A stretch of 16,733 nucleotides of DNA from Candidatus Dormiibacterota bacterium (GTDB lineage: Bacteria > Chloroflexota > Dormibacteria > UBA8260 > Bog-877), in NCBI GenBank assembly GCA_003164475.1, contig PLTL01000044.1, positions 1 to 16,733 of the forward strand. The letters are read 5' to 3'. The position numbers were made by a program, and so were the translations under genes. Below are positions 1 to 7,473 of the stretch, one piece after another. Within the stretch, counting starts at the first letter, position 1. Each line of letters starts with the position of its first letter. Under the pieces are notes generated by a model. It was given only the letters and a program-made list of their open reading frames with translations, made no database searches and was not told the DNA's origin.

Positions 1-2
1 TG

Positions 3-80
3 GCGAGCTTCGCCGAGGATCAGGAGGGGGGCTGGGTGCCGCCGCCCCTGACCTTCCCAACTCTGGGGGAGAGGCCGTAG
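3..80 (+). CDS. Possible C-terminal tail of an unknown gene (partial)
   Basis: The third forward frame is open from the window edge to a TAG at 78-80. It encodes about 25 residues ending in PPPLTFPTLGERP. The composition reads like an ordinary protein tail, but the stretch is too short to recognise or to prove as coding. The other two forward frames either stop early or read as low-quality Gly/Cys/Arg-rich peptide. The gene body would lie to the left of the window. Confidence 0.25.
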   Translation, partial: ASFAEDQEGGWVPPPLTFPTLGERP

Positions 81-381
81 CGGGCGGCTGCTGTGGTACC
101 GCCCGGTGCTCGGGTCCGTGTCGCCAGCCGCAAAGTATGCTAGGCGCCCGCGATTACACCGGAAAGTCGACGATCGCCCGCTCCTAGGTCTGCTGGGCCC
201 CCGGACACCGTCGCCGTGCCCTTCGGCGCCAATTAGGGAACGAGCTAGACAATAGGGTCCCGACTTGTGGACCCGGGAACTGAGGACTACGCGCGTTGTC
301 CGCATGAGAACTTTGCGCCGCTTCATATCTAGTTTGCGGCTCGTGACACCTTCCTTAGCACCGGGCCAAGTGCGTGAGCTC
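81..381. other. Intergenic region upstream of the GmrSD-like gene
   Basis: No convincing ORF or RNA gene was found in these roughly 300 bases. There is a perfect 6-bp hairpin, GGGTCC (255-260) with GGACCC (269-274) around an 8-nt loop. It could be a weak terminator or a regulatory stem. The composition is less GC-rich near 300-360, as expected just ahead of a promoter. Confidence 0.4.
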
Positions 382-387
382 TAGACT
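382..387 (+). promoter_or_regulatory. -10 box (TAGACT) for a leaderless GmrSD-like gene
   Basis: TAGACT matches the actinobacterial TANNNT -10 pattern. It ends 8 nt before the GTG at 396, so transcription would start at or next to the start codon. No Shine-Dalgarno sequence is seen. No clear -35 box is visible. Confidence 0.5.
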
Positions 388-395
388 CGCCCCAC

Positions 396-3300
396 GTGAA
401 GGCTGGACAGACGACCCTCAAGCCCCTCATCGAGGGTCAGAAGCAGTACCGCGTTCCCATCTTCCAGAGGGCCTACGTGTGGGACGGTCCCGAGGTGCTT
501 CAGCTCTGGGAGGACATCACCGTCCAGTACCGCGCCATGCGTCCGGCCGCCCCGGGGGAGGCGGCCCGGCCGTCCCGTTCGACCCACTTCCTCGGCAGCT
601 TCGTGCTGGCTCCGCTCGCCAGCCCGGCACGGGGCGTGACGCCCTACGTCATTGTCGACGGGCAGCAGCGCTTGACGACGCTGCTCCTCGCCCTTGCGGC
701 ATTGCGCGACGTCCAGGCGAAGACCGACCCAGGCGCGTGGAATCGGTCCAACCAGCTCTATCTGCGCAACGAGTTCGCCGAGGGCCTCGACCGATACAAG
801 CTCCTCCCTGCCCAGCTCGACAGGGAGGCATTCTTCGCCTGCATCGACGGCGAGGCACCGGAGAACGCCGCCGGTCGCATCTTCGACGCCTACCACTTCT
901 TTAGGGGGCGGCTCGCCCGCAACCTACCCGACGATGACGAGCCCCTCGACCTGGCTGACATGGAGCGGGTGATCATCGACCGCTTGGCGGTGGTGGAGAT
1001 CACCGTTGAAGCCGACGACAACCCCCACCGAATCTTCGAGTCACTGAATGCGACGGGGGTGGGGCTCACCCAGGCCGATCTGCTGCGCAACTACCTCTTC
1101 ATGCTGCTGCCGACCCGTGCCCAGGAGGTCTACGAGGGGGTCTGGCTGCCGATGGAGCGAGAACTGGGCAGCGAGAACCTCGAGGGGCTGGCTAGGGTCG
1201 ACCTCCAGCGCCGAGGGATCGACGCCACCAAGGACGACGTCTACCGGCTGCACCGCCAGCGGCTCGAGGGGGTGGTCGGGGGCGAGGACGACGTCGTTGC
1301 CGAGATCCGGGACCTGGCTGTCAGGGCCCAGCATTACCGTCGCCTCATCGACCCCGCTCATGAGGAGCACCCTGCAGTTCGGGCATCGCTCCATCGTCTT
1401 CAGCGGTGGGGAGCCCAGACCACTTACCCGCTGCTCATGCACGTCTACGATCTTGTCGACCGCAAGTTGGCGACCAAGGATGATCTGGCTCGGGTGCTTG
1501 AGTACATCGAATCCTTCCTCGTGCGCCGACAGATCGCCCAGGTTCCGACCAACCAGCTGAACCGTCTGTTTGTTGACATGATCGGCCAGCTTCCCGCTGA
1601 CAAACCAGTCGCCGAGGCAATCCGCGACGCGCTCTCTGGCGAACGTCGGTATTGGCCGACCGATGAGCAGATCCGTGATGCGGTGCGCACCAAGTGGTTC
1701 TACTACTCCGGCCGCTGGGATCAGCGCAAGCTCATTCTGGAGCGGATCGAGCAGAGCTACCGGCACCTGGAGCCGGTGGACTTCTCCGCCGCGAAGCTGA
1801 CGATCGAGCACGTCATGCCGCAGACCTTGAGCGACGAGTGGCGCGACGCGCTGCGCGCCCAGGGCGCAGACCCGGAACAGGCTCGCGACGAGTTCCTGCA
1901 CACCCTCGGGAATCTCACTTTGACGGGGTACAACGCTCAACTCAGCAACGACGTGTTCGCCCGGAAGCAGCAGATCTACCAGAGCAGCAATCTGCAGATG
2001 AACCGCAGCATCGCCGAGGCATTGACATGGGGACCGGCTGAGATCCTCGCACGCGCTTCCGAGCTCTCCGAACGCATCGTTGGGATCTGGCCGCCCCCGG
2101 TTCCAGGCGCGCGCGGCGTTCCGGGGGTTGGCTTCGACTGGAGTCGCATCGACGCGGCTGTCACTGCCATCCCTCCAGGCCGATGGACGACATACGGCGA
2201 CCTGGCTCAGCTGGGCGGCACCAGTCCGCAGCCGGTGGGCAACCGCATGGCGTCGTCAGCTACCAGCCCGAACGCCTATCGAGTCCTCGACCGGCACGGT
2301 CGCATCAGTCCCGCCTTCCACTGGTCGGATCCGGAGGATGGACGGGAGGTCCGAGCGCTGCTCGGCGAGGAGGGAGTCCAGTTCGACGCTGACGGCGTCG
2401 CCGACTGGGACCAGCATCTGAGCGCCTACGACTTGGCGCTCTTGCTCCCCTACGAGTGCGACGCGGACGAACTCGAGCGGCTCCGCCTCCTCGATGAGGG
2501 GAGGAGCCAACACGCGGACGGCGCCAAGCCATGGGTCGTCGACGGAATGAGCTGGCACCTGGGACAGCAGGCATCGGCGAAGACGCGCCCCATGGCAGAG
2601 ACGCTCCTGGGCCTGATAGCCGCCGCCGCACCGGACACGTCACCCGTTTGGACCCAGAAGACCTACGTCAAGTGGGAGGTGGATGGTACGAGCTGGCTCA
2701 ACCTGTGGTGTCGCACCTCTTGGTTGTGGCTCGGCGTTCGCGAGGTACCGGTCAGCAGCGAAGAGGTAGCGCGCAGATTGGGTTTCTCGCTCGTCGACAG
2801 GCCATCCTGGACGAATAATGGCCCGTCTCACGTGCAGCGGGGGCCAAGCCGAGGGTGGACCTGGATCATGTTCCGGAATCGGGACGACCTGACGGGTGCC
2901 TCCGCGGTGGCACTGACGCAACTGCTTACCGAGGCGCATGCCGCGATCATTGCCACCCGGGGTAGGGAGGGGACCGGCGAGGAGCCCTGGCTCGTTGACG
3001 GGCGGCAGTGGCACCTCGGGGAGCGGTGCTCCATCAAGACCCGACCGATCCTTGAAGGGCTACTCGGGATCATGAAGTCGGTCGCGCCGCTTGACAGCGG
3101 ACCTCATTGGACCAAGTACTACATCGGGTACGAGGTCGGCGGTCGTCTCTGGGCGTCACTGAAGCCGTGGGACAGCTGGGTCTGGCTTCGTCTTCACGGG
3201 ACGATGCTGTCGAGCCACGCCGCGTCGGATCGTCTGGGATTCGAGCACGTCCCATCGGGCGAGGAGCCGGTATGGACGTCGGAGGGGCCATCTCTGGTCC

Positions 3301-3527
3301 AGCCGTCAACGCGCCTTCGGGGCATTCGCATCATGCTGCGCAATCTCAAGGACGTCCAGGAGGGCAGCGCCACCGCGATTGAGGACGTGTTGCGCATGTC
3401 GCTCGGTTCCGCTGCGGCCGGACAGGTCAGCCCAGTAGCGGGCGAAGAGGACGACGACGAGGTCAGCGTGGCTGTCCTCGAGGCGGACAGGGGGTTGGCC
3501 CCCGCGGCCGCCACGACTGGCGCGTAG
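396..3527 (+). CDS. GmrSD-like type IV restriction protein (DUF262-DUF1524) with alkyltransferase-like domain and duplicated C-terminal module
   Basis: 1043 aa. The N-terminal DUF262 part has the family signatures VPIFQRAYVW (20-29), VDGQQRLTTL (87-96) and FESLN (214-218), which in this family form the NTP-binding and hydrolysing, ParB-like unit. DUF1524 follows with IEHVMPQ (470-476, His472) and GNLTLTGYN (505-513), an HNH-type nuclease core. Residues about 578-672 resemble an MGMT/ATL domain: AIPPGRWTTYGDLA, then NAYRVLDRHGRIS. The alkyl-accepting Cys position of PCHRV appears to be Ala, so it should bind rather than repair DNA. Two copies of a module of about 120 aa follow (about 713-836 and 865-988), loosely like DUF5655. 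GmrSD proteins cut modified phage DNA, so this one probably restricts phage with altered bases. The GTG start is supported by the conserved N-terminus and by the leaderless -10 box. The protein is larger than a usual GmrSD fusion. The restriction call is firm; target modification is unknown. Confidence 0.9.
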   Translation: MKAGQTTLKPLIEGQKQYRVPIFQRAYVWDGPEVLQLWEDITVQYRAMRPAAPGEAARPSRSTHFLGSFVLAPLASPARGVTPYVIVDGQQRLTTLLLALAALRDVQAKTDPGAWNRSNQLYLRNEFAEGLDRYKLLPAQLDREAFFACIDGEAPENAAGRIFDAYHFFRGRLARNLPDDDEPLDLADMERVIIDRLAVVEITVEADDNPHRIFESLNATGVGLTQADLLRNYLFMLLPTRAQEVYEGVWLPMERELGSENLEGLARVDLQRRGIDATKDDVYRLHRQRLEGVVGGEDDVVAEIRDLAVRAQHYRRLIDPAHEEHPAVRASLHRLQRWGAQTTYPLLMHVYDLVDRKLATKDDLARVLEYIESFLVRRQIAQVPTNQLNRLFVDMIGQLPADKPVAEAIRDALSGERRYWPTDEQIRDAVRTKWFYYSGRWDQRKLILERIEQSYRHLEPVDFSAAKLTIEHVMPQTLSDEWRDALRAQGADPEQARDEFLHTLGNLTLTGYNAQLSNDVFARKQQIYQSSNLQMNRSIAEALTWGPAEILARASELSERIVGIWPPPVPGARGVPGVGFDWSRIDAAVTAIPPGRWTTYGDLAQLGGTSPQPVGNRMASSATSPNAYRVLDRHGRISPAFHWSDPEDGREVRALLGEEGVQFDADGVADWDQHLSAYDLALLLPYECDADELERLRLLDEGRSQHADGAKPWVVDGMSWHLGQQASAKTRPMAETLLGLIAAAAPDTSPVWTQKTYVKWEVDGTSWLNLWCRTSWLWLGVREVPVSSEEVARRLGFSLVDRPSWTNNGPSHVQRGPSRGWTWIMFRNRDDLTGASAVALTQLLTEAHAAIIATRGREGTGEEPWLVDGRQWHLGERCSIKTRPILEGLLGIMKSVAPLDSGPHWTKYYIGYEVGGRLWASLKPWDSWVWLRLHGTMLSSHAASDRLGFEHVPSGEEPVWTSEGPSLVQPSTRLRGIRIMLRNLKDVQEGSATAIEDVLRMSLGSAAAGQVSPVAGEEDDDEVSVAVLEADRGLAPAAATTGA
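2532..3359 (+). repeat. Tandem intragenic duplication encoding two C-terminal modules
   Basis: Copy 1 (about 2532-2903) and copy 2 (about 2988-3359) encode parallel series of motifs: PWxVDGxxWHLG, then (A/I)KTRPxxExLLG, WTxxxYxxxEVxG, LWxxxxWxWLxV, RLGF, W(T)xxGPSxVQ, and a final RNxxDx. The copies are diverged, with roughly a third to a half of residues shared by eye, so the duplication is old. A spacer of about 28 residues separates them. Confidence 0.75.
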
Positions 3528-3747
3528 CGAGGCAGGCACACCCTTCTCGTGCACTGTTACAACTCCCGGCCCGCTTGACGTGGGTTGTTACATGACAGCG
3601 CTCAAGTCGGCCTGAGACGAGGAGCCGTGCAGGATCCTGAACGACGATGGGGCCTGATCCAGCGTTCCCAAAGGAACTCCTTCCGGAACTAGTTTGCACT
3701 TCGTCGCGCGTTCGGGAGCCGGGGCCTCGAAGCGAAGAGTGGCTCAC

Positions 3748-4839
3748 CTACCCAGGCGCTGGCTGGAAGGGGAACCCGCCCGGGAAGTTCGGCAGGGGTC
3801 GAGGGGGAGCAAGCCGAGCCTGCGCCACTACGGGAGGCGACGGCTGCAGCTGGCGCCCGAGCTGCCACCTACCGTCGTCGGTCGGCACGAAGGCAGTGTG
3901 GGCGTCGAGAGCCCGTTCGACCACTACTGACTCCCAGCCGAGGGCAGCGGCGATCTCGTCGACAGTCTGCGGGTGGCGAGACGGGGAGAGGTGGCGCACC
4001 AAGGCTCCAAGGGGCGGGGCATCAGCGTCGTCGACCAGGGCGGCCTCACGCAGGAAGGTGTCGCCCTGGGTTCCGTTTACGAGCACCGTGACCGTGGCCT
4101 GGCCGGTGGCTCGGGCGACCCTGCCGACCGCGCGGACAGGCGGCGTGGACGCGAGCCACTCTCGGCTGCGCGGGTAAACCAAGACGCCGACGAGGAGGCC
4201 AGCCAAGACGATCGCCAGGATCGCAGTACCCCGCGGTCCGATCGCGCGCTGAACCCCACCGTATGCGCTCCGACCGGCGTGGACGAGGCCCGAGACTGCC
4301 TCCGCCCCACCCCAGCCGTAAACCCAGGTCATCTCGTCGGAGAGAGCGGCGTCGGTGGCGGCGACGATATGGGCGAGCCAGGGGCGACCCGTGCCCAGCA
4401 ACCCGAGGTCGGTGTCCTCGGACAGGGCCACCTGCCCGAGCAGCACCGCCAGGGCAGCCAGTGGGGCGTCGTCCGGGTCATGCGCCAGCGTCGCCGCGAC
4501 ATGCGGATGAGCAGCCACCGAGTCCACCAGGTCAGCAGCATCCACGACCGTCAGCTCCGGCCGGTACTCGGATCGCCACACCTCCTCCGCCGCGTCAGGA
4601 TCTAGGCTGGCCTTCTGGGCGAACCCCCGGATCTTCTCGTCCATCTCGTCGACCACGTGGCGAGGGGCGATGATGCTCACACCACTGGTGCGGAGGGCCG
4701 AGAGCATCCGGCCGAACTGGCGCCGGCGGACTCGGCGAAGGACGTCGCTGCGGAGCACGTTGGTGTCGACGAGCAGCACGCGCACCGACCGCTCCCAAGG
4801 AAGCGGTGCGGGAAGCTGGCTCATCGAACCCGATGTCAT
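3748..4839 (-). CDS. PIN-domain nuclease-like protein with a membrane segment and C-terminal winged-helix-like domain
   Basis: 363 aa. The N-terminal half looks like a PIN domain: VLLVDTNVLRSD (Asp25), an acidic VVDEMDEKI (62-70), and DPDDAPLAALA followed by SEDTDLGLL (about 121-148, Asp142/Asp144). These supply the acidic residues that bind metal in PIN RNases. A hydrophobic stretch at about 204-222 (GTAILAIVLAGLLVGVLVYP) should span the membrane once. Residues about 277-330 contain an HTH-like stretch (TVDEIAAALGWESVVVERAL) ending in a W-containing wing, and the tail is Pro-rich. The ATG at 4839 is preferred over the GTG at 4845 because GGGAGG lies 8 nt upstream of it. The gene follows the unknown gene at 4971-5654 on the same strand with a 131-nt gap. 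VapC toxins are much smaller, so this is not a plain VapC. A membrane-tethered RNase in defence or stress is an inference. Confidence 0.65.
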   Translation of the reverse strand: MTSGSMSQLPAPLPWERSVRVLLVDTNVLRSDVLRRVRRRQFGRMLSALRTSGVSIIAPRHVVDEMDEKIRGFAQKASLDPDAAEEVWRSEYRPELTVVDAADLVDSVAAHPHVAATLAHDPDDAPLAALAVLLGQVALSEDTDLGLLGTGRPWLAHIVAATDAALSDEMTWVYGWGGAEAVSGLVHAGRSAYGGVQRAIGPRGTAILAIVLAGLLVGVLVYPRSREWLASTPPVRAVGRVARATGQATVTVLVNGTQGDTFLREAALVDDADAPPLGALVRHLSPSRHPQTVDEIAAALGWESVVVERALDAHTAFVPTDDGRWQLGRQLQPSPPVVAQARLAPPRPLPNFPGGFPFQPAPG

Positions 4840-4847
4840 GGGCACAT

Positions 4848-4853
4848 CCTCCC
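4848..4853 (-). promoter_or_regulatory. Shine-Dalgarno site GGGAGG that fixes the PIN gene start
   Basis: On the minus strand GGGAGG ends 8 nt before the ATG at 4839. It lies only 2 nt from the GTG at 4845, so the ATG start is favoured. Confidence 0.6.
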
Positions 4854-4922
4854 ACAGCTTAGCCGCTTGACGGACAGATGTTCGCCCGTCCGCCCCGTCT
4901 GGGCCATGACGACCTGACGGTG

Positions 4923-4956
4923 CGTTCGAGCGGGCGTTCGTCGGGCACCTCGAACG
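4923..4956 (-). terminator. Hairpin downstream of the 4971-5654 gene
   Basis: CGTTCGAG (4923-4930) pairs perfectly with CTCGAACG (4949-4956) across an 18-nt loop. It sits 14 nt beyond the stop codon of the minus-strand gene. There is no T-tract, so it may be a weak or factor-dependent terminator. It would separate this gene from the PIN gene. Confidence 0.35.
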
Positions 4957-4970
4957 GGCGAGCTCACCAG

Positions 4971-5654
4971 CTACGCCGCTTGCGGTGTCGATGGCCAGCT
5001 GGTCGGATCCAGGATCGCGGGGATTTGCTGGGCGATCCGATCGAAGGTGAGCAGGGTGCAGCCAACGAGGTCGGGTCGGTAGGTCACATCAAGCTCCGGT
5101 CGGCTCCTCGCTCCCGCGCGCATGAAGGCTCGGATGGGTACCGCCCGTTCCTCGGTCATGTTCTCCATCAGGCCAGCCGCGTCACGCAAGTTGACCATCC
5201 AGCCTGCGAGGAAGATGGAGACAAACAGAGCCGGCTCGGGCACGTTGGGCACCGGCATGGCAAGGGACAGCAGGTCGCCCAGCGTGTCGGTACGGTGGTC
5301 GTCAACCGGTGTGCTGAAGGTTCGGCGCAGGGCCTGGAGGAGCACGGTCGGAGCCCCCTGCATGCGGCGGAGCGTCTCGGGGTCGAGAAGGAGCACCTCC
5401 GGGTCCCTCGCACGAAGGCCCACGAGGAGCGCTGCAGCCGACTCGATGTCGGCCCGGTCGTGGATGCGGCGGCGAAGGGGCGCGTACTCCCGCCTGGAAG
5501 AGAGCTCGTCGGCGAGGAGCATCGCCTCAGCGTCGAGGGCGTCACCGCTCAGGGTGGCGAACCGCTCGTCCAGGGAACCCGCCCACCGGTAGTGGGTCAG
5601 TTTCGATGACGGGCTGGTTGAGCGCCCGGGTTTCGTCTCCCGCACAATCACCAT
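4971..5654 (-). CDS. Unrecognised protein upstream of the PIN-domain gene
   Basis: 227 aa from the ATG at 5654. I do not recognise the family. The protein looks real from residue about 25 on: codons are strongly GC3-biased and the sequence is a helical, charged globular type (DERFATLSGDALDAEAMLLADELSS...). A hydrophobic helix (EPALFVSIFLAGWMVNLRDAAGL) is too interrupted to call membrane-spanning. There are no obvious catalytic motifs. The start is uncertain. A GTG at 5738 gives 28 more residues of poor quality, an ATG at 5522 gives a shorter form, and the first 20 codons from 5654 overlap the IS21-end-like block, so the true N-terminus may have been replaced. Its position just ahead of the PIN-membrane gene suggests a partner or regulator, but nothing in the sequence shows this. 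Confidence 0.6.
   Translation of the reverse strand: MVIVRETKPGRSTSPSSKLTHYRWAGSLDERFATLSGDALDAEAMLLADELSSRREYAPLRRRIHDRADIESAAALLVGLRARDPEVLLLDPETLRRMQGAPTVLLQALRRTFSTPVDDHRTDTLGDLLSLAMPVPNVPEPALFVSIFLAGWMVNLRDAAGLMENMTEERAVPIRAFMRAGARSRPELDVTYRPDLVGCTLLTFDRIAQQIPAILDPTSWPSTPQAA
5588..5630 (+). repeat. IS21-terminal-repeat-like sequence, copy 1
   Basis: The 16-mer GGTAGTGGGTCAGTTT (5588-5603) recurs perfectly on the opposite strand at 9469-9484. A further 26-27 bases on its right are about half identical and end in the shared CCCGGG. GTGGGTCAGTTT-type motifs are known to me from the ends of IS21-family elements. No istA or istB gene is present in the window, so this would be a remnant. Confidence 0.5.
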
Positions 5655-5745
5655 GCCGTGGTGGTTACGTGGCCGTGACCCCCGACCACAGGGCCGGGGC
5701 GGAGTCGTAGGATTCTCTCGTGCCCGTCCCCACGTCACCGGGAGC

Positions 5746-5751
5746 TAGGCT
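5746..5751 (+). promoter_or_regulatory. Possible -10 box (TAGGCT) for the 5755 operon
   Basis: TAGGCT fits TANNNT but ends only 3 nt before the GTG at 5755. That is too close for a leaderless start there. If the box is real, the transcript would begin near 5757 and the ATG at 5770 would be the start codon. Confidence 0.3.
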
Positions 5752-5754
5752 GCC

Positions 5755-5976
5755 GTGACCACAAAGAGAATGAACCTCTATTCCGGCCTGCTTTACTCTG
5801 AGCCCAGCTTCCTGCGGGGAGTTGCCTCGATCCTGGATCTGGGCGGGAACCTCCTCGCATTCAACGTGTCTCCGACGGATGCGATTGCGGATATGCTAGC
5901 CATTCGCTCCGATTGGCGCGCTGTGGGTGGTGATATCGGAACCGCCATGAACGAGCAACTCAGTCTGGCCTTCTGA
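5755..5976 (+). CDS. Short conserved-looking hypothetical protein upstream of a DUF2335 gene
   Basis: 73 aa from GTG 5755, or 68 aa from ATG 5770 (MNLYSGLLYSEP...), which fits the nearby -10 box better. The sequence contains FLRGVASILDLGGNLLAF followed by a short helical region with DAIADMLAIRSDWRAVGGDIG. The mix of hydrophobic and charged residues looks genuine, and the gene is followed after only 4 nt by the DUF2335 gene, so the two are surely co-transcribed. I do not recognise a named family. Its base composition is slightly less GC-rich than its neighbours, which may mark recent transfer. A role together with the membrane protein, for example as a toxin, antitoxin or sensor, is possible but only suggested by pairing. 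Confidence 0.7.
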   Translation: MTTKRMNLYSGLLYSEPSFLRGVASILDLGGNLLAFNVSPTDAIADMLAIRSDWRAVGGDIGTAMNEQLSLAF

Positions 5977-5980
5977 GGCC

Positions 5981-6565
5981 GTGGGTGACGCAGGCCCCAC
6001 CTTGCCCCTGGACGACGGCACCACGCCCACGGGCACGGGCATCCCTCAAGGCGGTCCCGTCGACGTCGTACCCGCGCAGTTTGGGCCGCGGGCGGAGCAG
6101 GTGGCCATGCCCCAGATGCTCGCCTTGGTCCAAGCCCAGTTGCATCAGCACAACATGTTGCTGCCGCCTCCCGAGATCCTGGAGCGGTACGAAGCTCTGA
6201 TCCCGGGCTCCGCTGCCCGCCTCATGGCTCAGGTGGAGAAACAGGGCGAGCACCGCCGCGCACTTGAGACTACCGCTGTGAACGCGGGGCACAGGAATCA
6301 GTTGGCAGGGACAATCGCCGGTGGCGTGGTTTGCTCGGGAGTTCTCGTGGTGGCAGCGCTGGCGGCGGTCAACGGGCAGGCCCTCGCTGCGGTGCTGATG
6401 GTGGCTCTAGTCATCGTTGCGTTAGCGGGCGTTTTCGTTACGGGCAAGGTGGGCAAGGAGGGGGAGATGAACCGGAAGTTCGAGGCCATGCTCGACCATC
6501 TCCCATTGCCCATCGGCGGGCGGAAGCCTCCCGAAGGCCAAGCGAATCGCCCGTCAGCCCACTAG
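5981..6565 (+). CDS. DUF2335 family membrane protein
   Basis: 194 aa from GTG 5981. Residues 62-95 carry the DUF2335 signature: LPPPEILERYEALIPGSAAR, then MAQVEKQGEHRRALE. Two hydrophobic segments follow at about 111-131 and 136-155, separated by a short turn, giving a membrane hairpin. The N-terminal 40 residues are Gly/Pro/Thr-rich and probably disordered, and the C-terminal tail is hydrophilic. DUF2335 has no established function to my knowledge. The gene comes 4 nt after the small upstream gene and ends convergently with the transposase gene, overlapping its tail by 12 nt. A role as a small membrane effector in defence is inference from context only. Confidence 0.8.
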   Translation: MGDAGPTLPLDDGTTPTGTGIPQGGPVDVVPAQFGPRAEQVAMPQMLALVQAQLHQHNMLLPPPEILERYEALIPGSAARLMAQVEKQGEHRRALETTAVNAGHRNQLAGTIAGGVVCSGVLVVAALAAVNGQALAAVLMVALVIVALAGVFVTGKVGKEGEMNRKFEAMLDHLPLPIGGRKPPEGQANRPSAH

Positions 6566-7390
6566 GGCAACGATCTCCTCGATCCGCCAGACGTGGTCGG
6601 CGACCCCGGCCGCCATCGCGGGGGTCCGCGGGTACGGGTTGGCCAGGGTCTTGTGGGGCCGGGCGAAGTTGTAGTACATGAAGTGGAGCGAGACGGCCGC
6701 CGCCAGGTTCTCTACCTTCCGGCTGAAGGCGTTGGTGAGCCGCGTGAAGCGGCGCATCCCCATCCGCATGGTGAGGTTCTGCCGCTCGACGTAGCTGGTG
6801 GAGATCGCTGCGTGGTCAGGGTGGCCGCTGATCTCCTCGACCTTGATGCCCAAGCACTTCGCCGGGCTGTAGCGCGTGTCGGCCTCGGGGTCGGTCCCGT
6901 ACAGCTTGATGATCTGGGCGTAGTCGATGTTGGAGCCGAAAGCCCCCTCGACGGCCTCCAGGTAGGCCCGATGGCCGTCCGTGGTCAACTGGACCCGGTT
7001 GGCCAGCCGGCCCCGCAGATCGTCCATCAGCGCGATGGCGGAGGCGCTGGAACGGTCCGCGACCAGCCACGCGGGGACGAGTTTGGTGTCCGCGTCGATG
7101 GCCGTCCACGTCCAGACGTCGCCCCAGCCGAACTCCCCGCGGTGCTCCTCGGGAACATTCCGAGCCTTGGCGTTGCTGAAGCTCCAGATCTCGTCTGCCT
7201 GGATGAGACGGCACGAGAGGTCGCGGAGCACCCGATCCTGGTACTCGGAGCAGGCGGCCCCGAGATCGACCAGGAGCTTGGTCACGGTGTTCTTGGCGAC
7301 CCCGGTCAGCCGGACGGTGGAGCGAATCGAGTTGCCCTCGACCAGGCACCTGACCACCGCGGTCCGCCGAGCCGGTGTGAGCTTGTTCAT
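6554..7390 (-). CDS. IS1-family DDE transposase
   Basis: 278 aa and apparently intact. An N-terminal HTH-like region (MNKLTPARR ... GNSIRSTVRLTGVAKNTVTKLL) is followed by the catalytic part. IS1-type acidic positions are visible: Asp66 in QADEIWSF, Asp138 in TTDGHRAY and Glu202 in YVERQNL. The family-typical stretch MRMGMRRFTRLTNAFSRKVEN and the tail FMYYNFARPHKTL are also present. It is a single reading frame, not the frameshifted insA/insB arrangement of classical IS1. The ATG at 7390 is chosen because a perfect TATAAT lies at 7403-7398 and overlaps the alternative start at 7399. I see no terminal inverted repeats or target duplication around it, so it may act in trans, be a remnant, or be domesticated. 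Confidence 0.92.
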   Translation of the reverse strand: MNKLTPARRTAVVRCLVEGNSIRSTVRLTGVAKNTVTKLLVDLGAACSEYQDRVLRDLSCRLIQADEIWSFSNAKARNVPEEHRGEFGWGDVWTWTAIDADTKLVPAWLVADRSSASAIALMDDLRGRLANRVQLTTDGHRAYLEAVEGAFGSNIDYAQIIKLYGTDPEADTRYSPAKCLGIKVEEISGHPDHAAISTSYVERQNLTMRMGMRRFTRLTNAFSRKVENLAAAVSLHFMYYNFARPHKTLANPYPRTPAMAAGVADHVWRIEEIVALVG

Positions 7391-7397
7391 ACTGACC

Positions 7398-7403
7398 ATT
7401 ATA
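7398..7403 (-). promoter_or_regulatory. TATAAT -10 box of the transposase gene
   Basis: On the minus strand TATAAT ends 7 nt before the ATG at 7390, consistent with a leaderless transcript. TGGACT at 7427-7422, 18 nt upstream, is a fair -35 box. The palindrome at 7412-7423 falls between the two boxes. Confidence 0.6.
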
Positions 7404-7411
7404 CATGAGCG

Positions 7412-7423
7412 CTTTTATAAAAG
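7412..7423. promoter_or_regulatory. 12-bp AT-rich palindrome in the divergent promoter region
   Basis: CTTTTATAAAAG is a perfect palindrome in a GC-rich background. It lies in the spacer of the transposase promoter and about 65 nt upstream of the divergent gene at 7488. A partial second copy (CATAAAAG) follows at about 7441. It could be an operator for a repressor, and the XRE protein encoded nearby is one candidate. Confidence 0.4.
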
Positions 7424-7473
7424 TCCAGTATGAGATCATTCATAAAAGCAGCACGAAAATCTGCTGCCCCGAG

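Noticed and set aside
1..395. Search for a tRNA or attachment site at the left edge
   Set aside because: No cloverleaf, GTTCRA-type T-loop or CCA end was found, and no direct repeat links it to the right end of the window.
1041..1940. 299-aa open frame on the minus strand
   Set aside because: Antisense to the conserved DUF262/DUF1524 coding sequence, with no recognisable motif.
3555..3592. Two TGTTACA copies 31 bp apart after the GmrSD-like gene
   Set aside because: Only 7 bp are shared and there is no gene start nearby, so an operator cannot be supported; noted as possible chance.
6593..7408. 271-aa open frame on the plus strand
   Set aside because: Antisense to the well-supported IS1-type transposase.
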